7,810 nucleotides of DNA from Nitrospina sp. (lineage in GTDB: Bacteria; Nitrospinota; Nitrospinia; Nitrospinales; Nitrospinaceae). The notes beneath the pieces are model-generated. The model was given only the letters and a program-made list of their open reading frames with translations. It had not been told where the DNA came from and did not search any database. The stretch spans positions 1-7,810 of the forward strand of contig SMVT01000048.1 of assembly GCA_004357365.1 (NCBI GenBank), given 5' to 3'. The translations under genes were made by a program, and so were the position numbers. Below, piece after piece: positions 6,408 through 7,810 of this stretch. Position 1 is the stretch's first letter, and the number at the start of each line of letters is the position of its first letter.

Positions 6408-7534
6408 AATCACTCTTCTATCTCTCCGGTCTTTTGCTGGTATTGATTCCCACGCATTTATGGGCGTTCGACTGGCGTTACGAAGGACGCTTCCGCGCCA
6501 GTTCCCAGGTGTTGTTCGATCCGCCTCCCGGTTTCTCCCATTTCGATAATGAAGTGGAACTGAGAAACGGTCTGGTCGGTAACCTCTTCGAAAAAGACGG
6601 ACATATTTTCGATTACGAAGTGGTCGGTGATTTGCTTTATACCGGAGGCATCCGGGAAGAACTGGGCCTGGTGGAGGAATACGATGCCCGATTCTTCCGC
6701 GCCTGGATTCGTTATGAAAAGGACGACTTTAAAATCCGCGGCGGCCGCCAGCAAATTCTTTTCGGAGCATCAACCCTGTTTCGCCCGCTGGGGTTTTTTG
6801 ACACTCGCGTGATCTCAGGGATCATTCCGCTGACACGAGGTGTGGATGGGGTGCGATCGACTTATTTCCCGAGCAGCACGTCTCTCGTTCAGGGCTGGGC
6901 GGTGCCGGGGCAAAGGGGAAACCACGCCATTGTGGGTTTGCGGGGAGAAGGAAACTATGGCCCCATTGAGGCGGGAGTCGTTTTCCAATATCATCCCGCC
7001 ACCGATCTCAACTTCCTGGCCGATTTCAACCTTGAGATGATCCAGATGGGCTATCATCTTAAGGGCGAGAAAATCATCGGTTATTGGAATGAAAGCCGAC
7101 TGGATATACAGCAGGACCGACCGGGCGATCCTTTAAGGTTTGATACGGTTCTGGGTGCCGATTACACTTTTGATATAGGGCAGGGCCTTCATGTGCTTGT
7201 CGAATACTTCCTGAGAACCCAGGAAAAGGAATTTACCAATCTCGATTTGAAGCAAGACCGGACCCTACAGGTTATGGGATTGCAACTGGATCAACCGGTG
7301 GGGATTGATGTGGTCTGGCGCCTGTTTTTCTTTTTCGATTTAGGCGACCAGAGTTTTCAAATTTCCCCTCAAATCGAATACAATATTAGCGATCAGGTTT
7401 ATTTATATGCCGTGGCGAGGATTGGGGGCAGTATCAGTGGAGATAACAATACCGGACGTTTGTTCCGGGAATCTCCATTTTTTTATACGGGAACCGAATC
7501 CAGCGCCGGCCTGGCTCTAATCGCATATTTCTGA
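6404..7534 (+). CDS. Outer-membrane beta-barrel protein, 376 aa
   Basis: I do not recognise a named family. The signal peptide is residues 1-21 (ending THLWA), and the mature protein starts FDWRYEGRFR. The rest is a run of alternating hydrophobic and polar strands rich in Tyr, Phe and Gly, such as FFRAWIRYEKDDFKIRGGRQ, YVAVARIGG-like strands near the end and a final SAGLALIAYF. Ending in Phe after an alternating strand is the classic signal for BAM-dependent insertion in the outer membrane. The opening region resembles porin-like or alginate-export-like barrels (FKIRGGRQQILFG). It starts inside the glycosyltransferase stop codon and ends 8 bases before the ABC ATPase gene. The context suggests a channel or an assembly partner for an envelope product made or moved by its neighbours. 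That function is inferred only from gene order. Confidence 0.8.
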   Translation: MKSLFYLSGLLLVLIPTHLWAFDWRYEGRFRASSQVLFDPPPGFSHFDNEVELRNGLVGNLFEKDGHIFDYEVVGDLLYTGGIREELGLVEEYDARFFRAWIRYEKDDFKIRGGRQQILFGASTLFRPLGFFDTRVISGIIPLTRGVDGVRSTYFPSSTSLVQGWAVPGQRGNHAIVGLRGEGNYGPIEAGVVFQYHPATDLNFLADFNLEMIQMGYHLKGEKIIGYWNESRLDIQQDRPGDPLRFDTVLGADYTFDIGQGLHVLVEYFLRTQEKEFTNLDLKQDRTLQVMGLQLDQPVGIDVVWRLFFFFDLGDQSFQISPQIEYNISDQVYLYAVARIGGSISGDNNTGRLFRESPFFYTGTESSAGLALIAYF

Positions 7535-7542
7535 GAGACCTT

Positions 7543-7810
7543 ATGCTAATTATAGATCATGTATCGAAAGTGTATCGTGTAGGAGGTCAGGATTTCACCG
7601 CTCTCCACGATATCAGCCTTGAAATCGAAGAGGGGGCGTTCATGTCGATCGTGGGGCCTTCCGGGTCCGGAAAAACGACTATTTTAAATCTTATCGGCGG
7701 TTTGGATCAGCCGACCTCCGGCGAGATCCTTTTCAATGGTAAATCTCTGAACCAGATGGATCGCAATGAGTTGGCCGCCTACCGGAGGGATAATATAGGT
7801 TTTATTTTTC
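7543..7810 (+). CDS. ABC transporter ATP-binding protein, LolD/MacB type (3' end outside window)
   Basis: The first 89 residues are visible, beginning MLIIDHVSKVYRVGG. The Walker A motif is GPSGSGKTT (residues 38-46, Lys44). It is followed by LNLIGGLDQPTSGEI and the Q-loop approach RRDNIGFIF, cut just before the expected Gln. These spacings and the GGLDxPTSG stretch match the LolD/MacB/FtsE-like ATPases that work with FtsX-type permeases, in lipoprotein release, efflux or envelope processing. The ATG at 7543 has GAGAG (7533-7537) overlapping the barrel gene's stop codon, which shows tight operon packing. Walker B, signature and H-loop lie outside the window. A permease gene would be expected next. 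Substrate unknown. Confidence 0.92.
   Translation, partial: MLIIDHVSKVYRVGGQDFTALHDISLEIEEGAFMSIVGPSGSGKTTILNLIGGLDQPTSGEILFNGKSLNQMDRNELAAYRRDNIGFIF

Noticed and set aside
5823..6413. 196-codon minus-strand open frame antisense to the glycosyltransferase
   Set aside because: It is a shadow of the GT4 gene; no family features or ribosome site are visible.

Overview
This window looks like chromosomal DNA from a Gram-negative, respiratory bacterium rich in periplasmic c-type cytochromes. Most genes begin with Sec-type signal peptides. One encodes an outer-membrane beta-barrel ending in Phe. The cytochromes include a heme-binding domain of the Pirellula/Verrucomicrobium type and an ethylbenzene-dehydrogenase-gamma-like (EB_dh) heme b domain of the kind found in nitrite oxidoreductase-type (NxrC) subunits. 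That mix would suit Nitrospinota, Nitrospirota or a related deltaproteobacterial lineage. No marker gene is present, so this is only an inference. I see no RNA genes, insertion sequences, CRISPR array or phage genes.

Left part (1-4268), redox proteins. A plus-strand gene cut by the left edge encodes a cytochrome with at least two c hemes. It converges, with a 35-bp gap, on a three-gene minus-strand cluster. In transcription order this cluster encodes a 229-aa cupredoxin-like protein with a CxxHxxM copper loop, a divergent 278-aa relative with the same loop, and a 641-aa protein joining three mono-heme cytochrome c domains to a C-terminal EB_dh domain. A good sigma-70-like promoter lies just upstream of the first gene. 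The three products are all predicted to be periplasmic and could form a copper-to-heme electron-transfer unit. The partner enzyme is not in the window.

Middle (4269-5234). A 309-bp divergent intergenic region separates the cluster from a plus-strand gene for an exported TlpA/ResA-type thioredoxin (CVPC). Such proteins often keep cytochrome or copper-site cysteines reduced, which would fit beside a cytochrome/cupredoxin cluster. A 171-bp spacer follows.

Right part (5235-7810), envelope genes. A GT4-type glycosyltransferase overlaps by ATGA an outer-membrane beta-barrel gene. Eight bases later comes a LolD/MacB-type ABC ATPase cut by the right edge. The tight spacing suggests one operon for making, exporting or placing an envelope component. 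The substrate cannot be read from the sequence.

The most interesting item is the cupredoxin-cupredoxin-(tri-heme/EB_dh) cluster. I do not recognise it as a named system.
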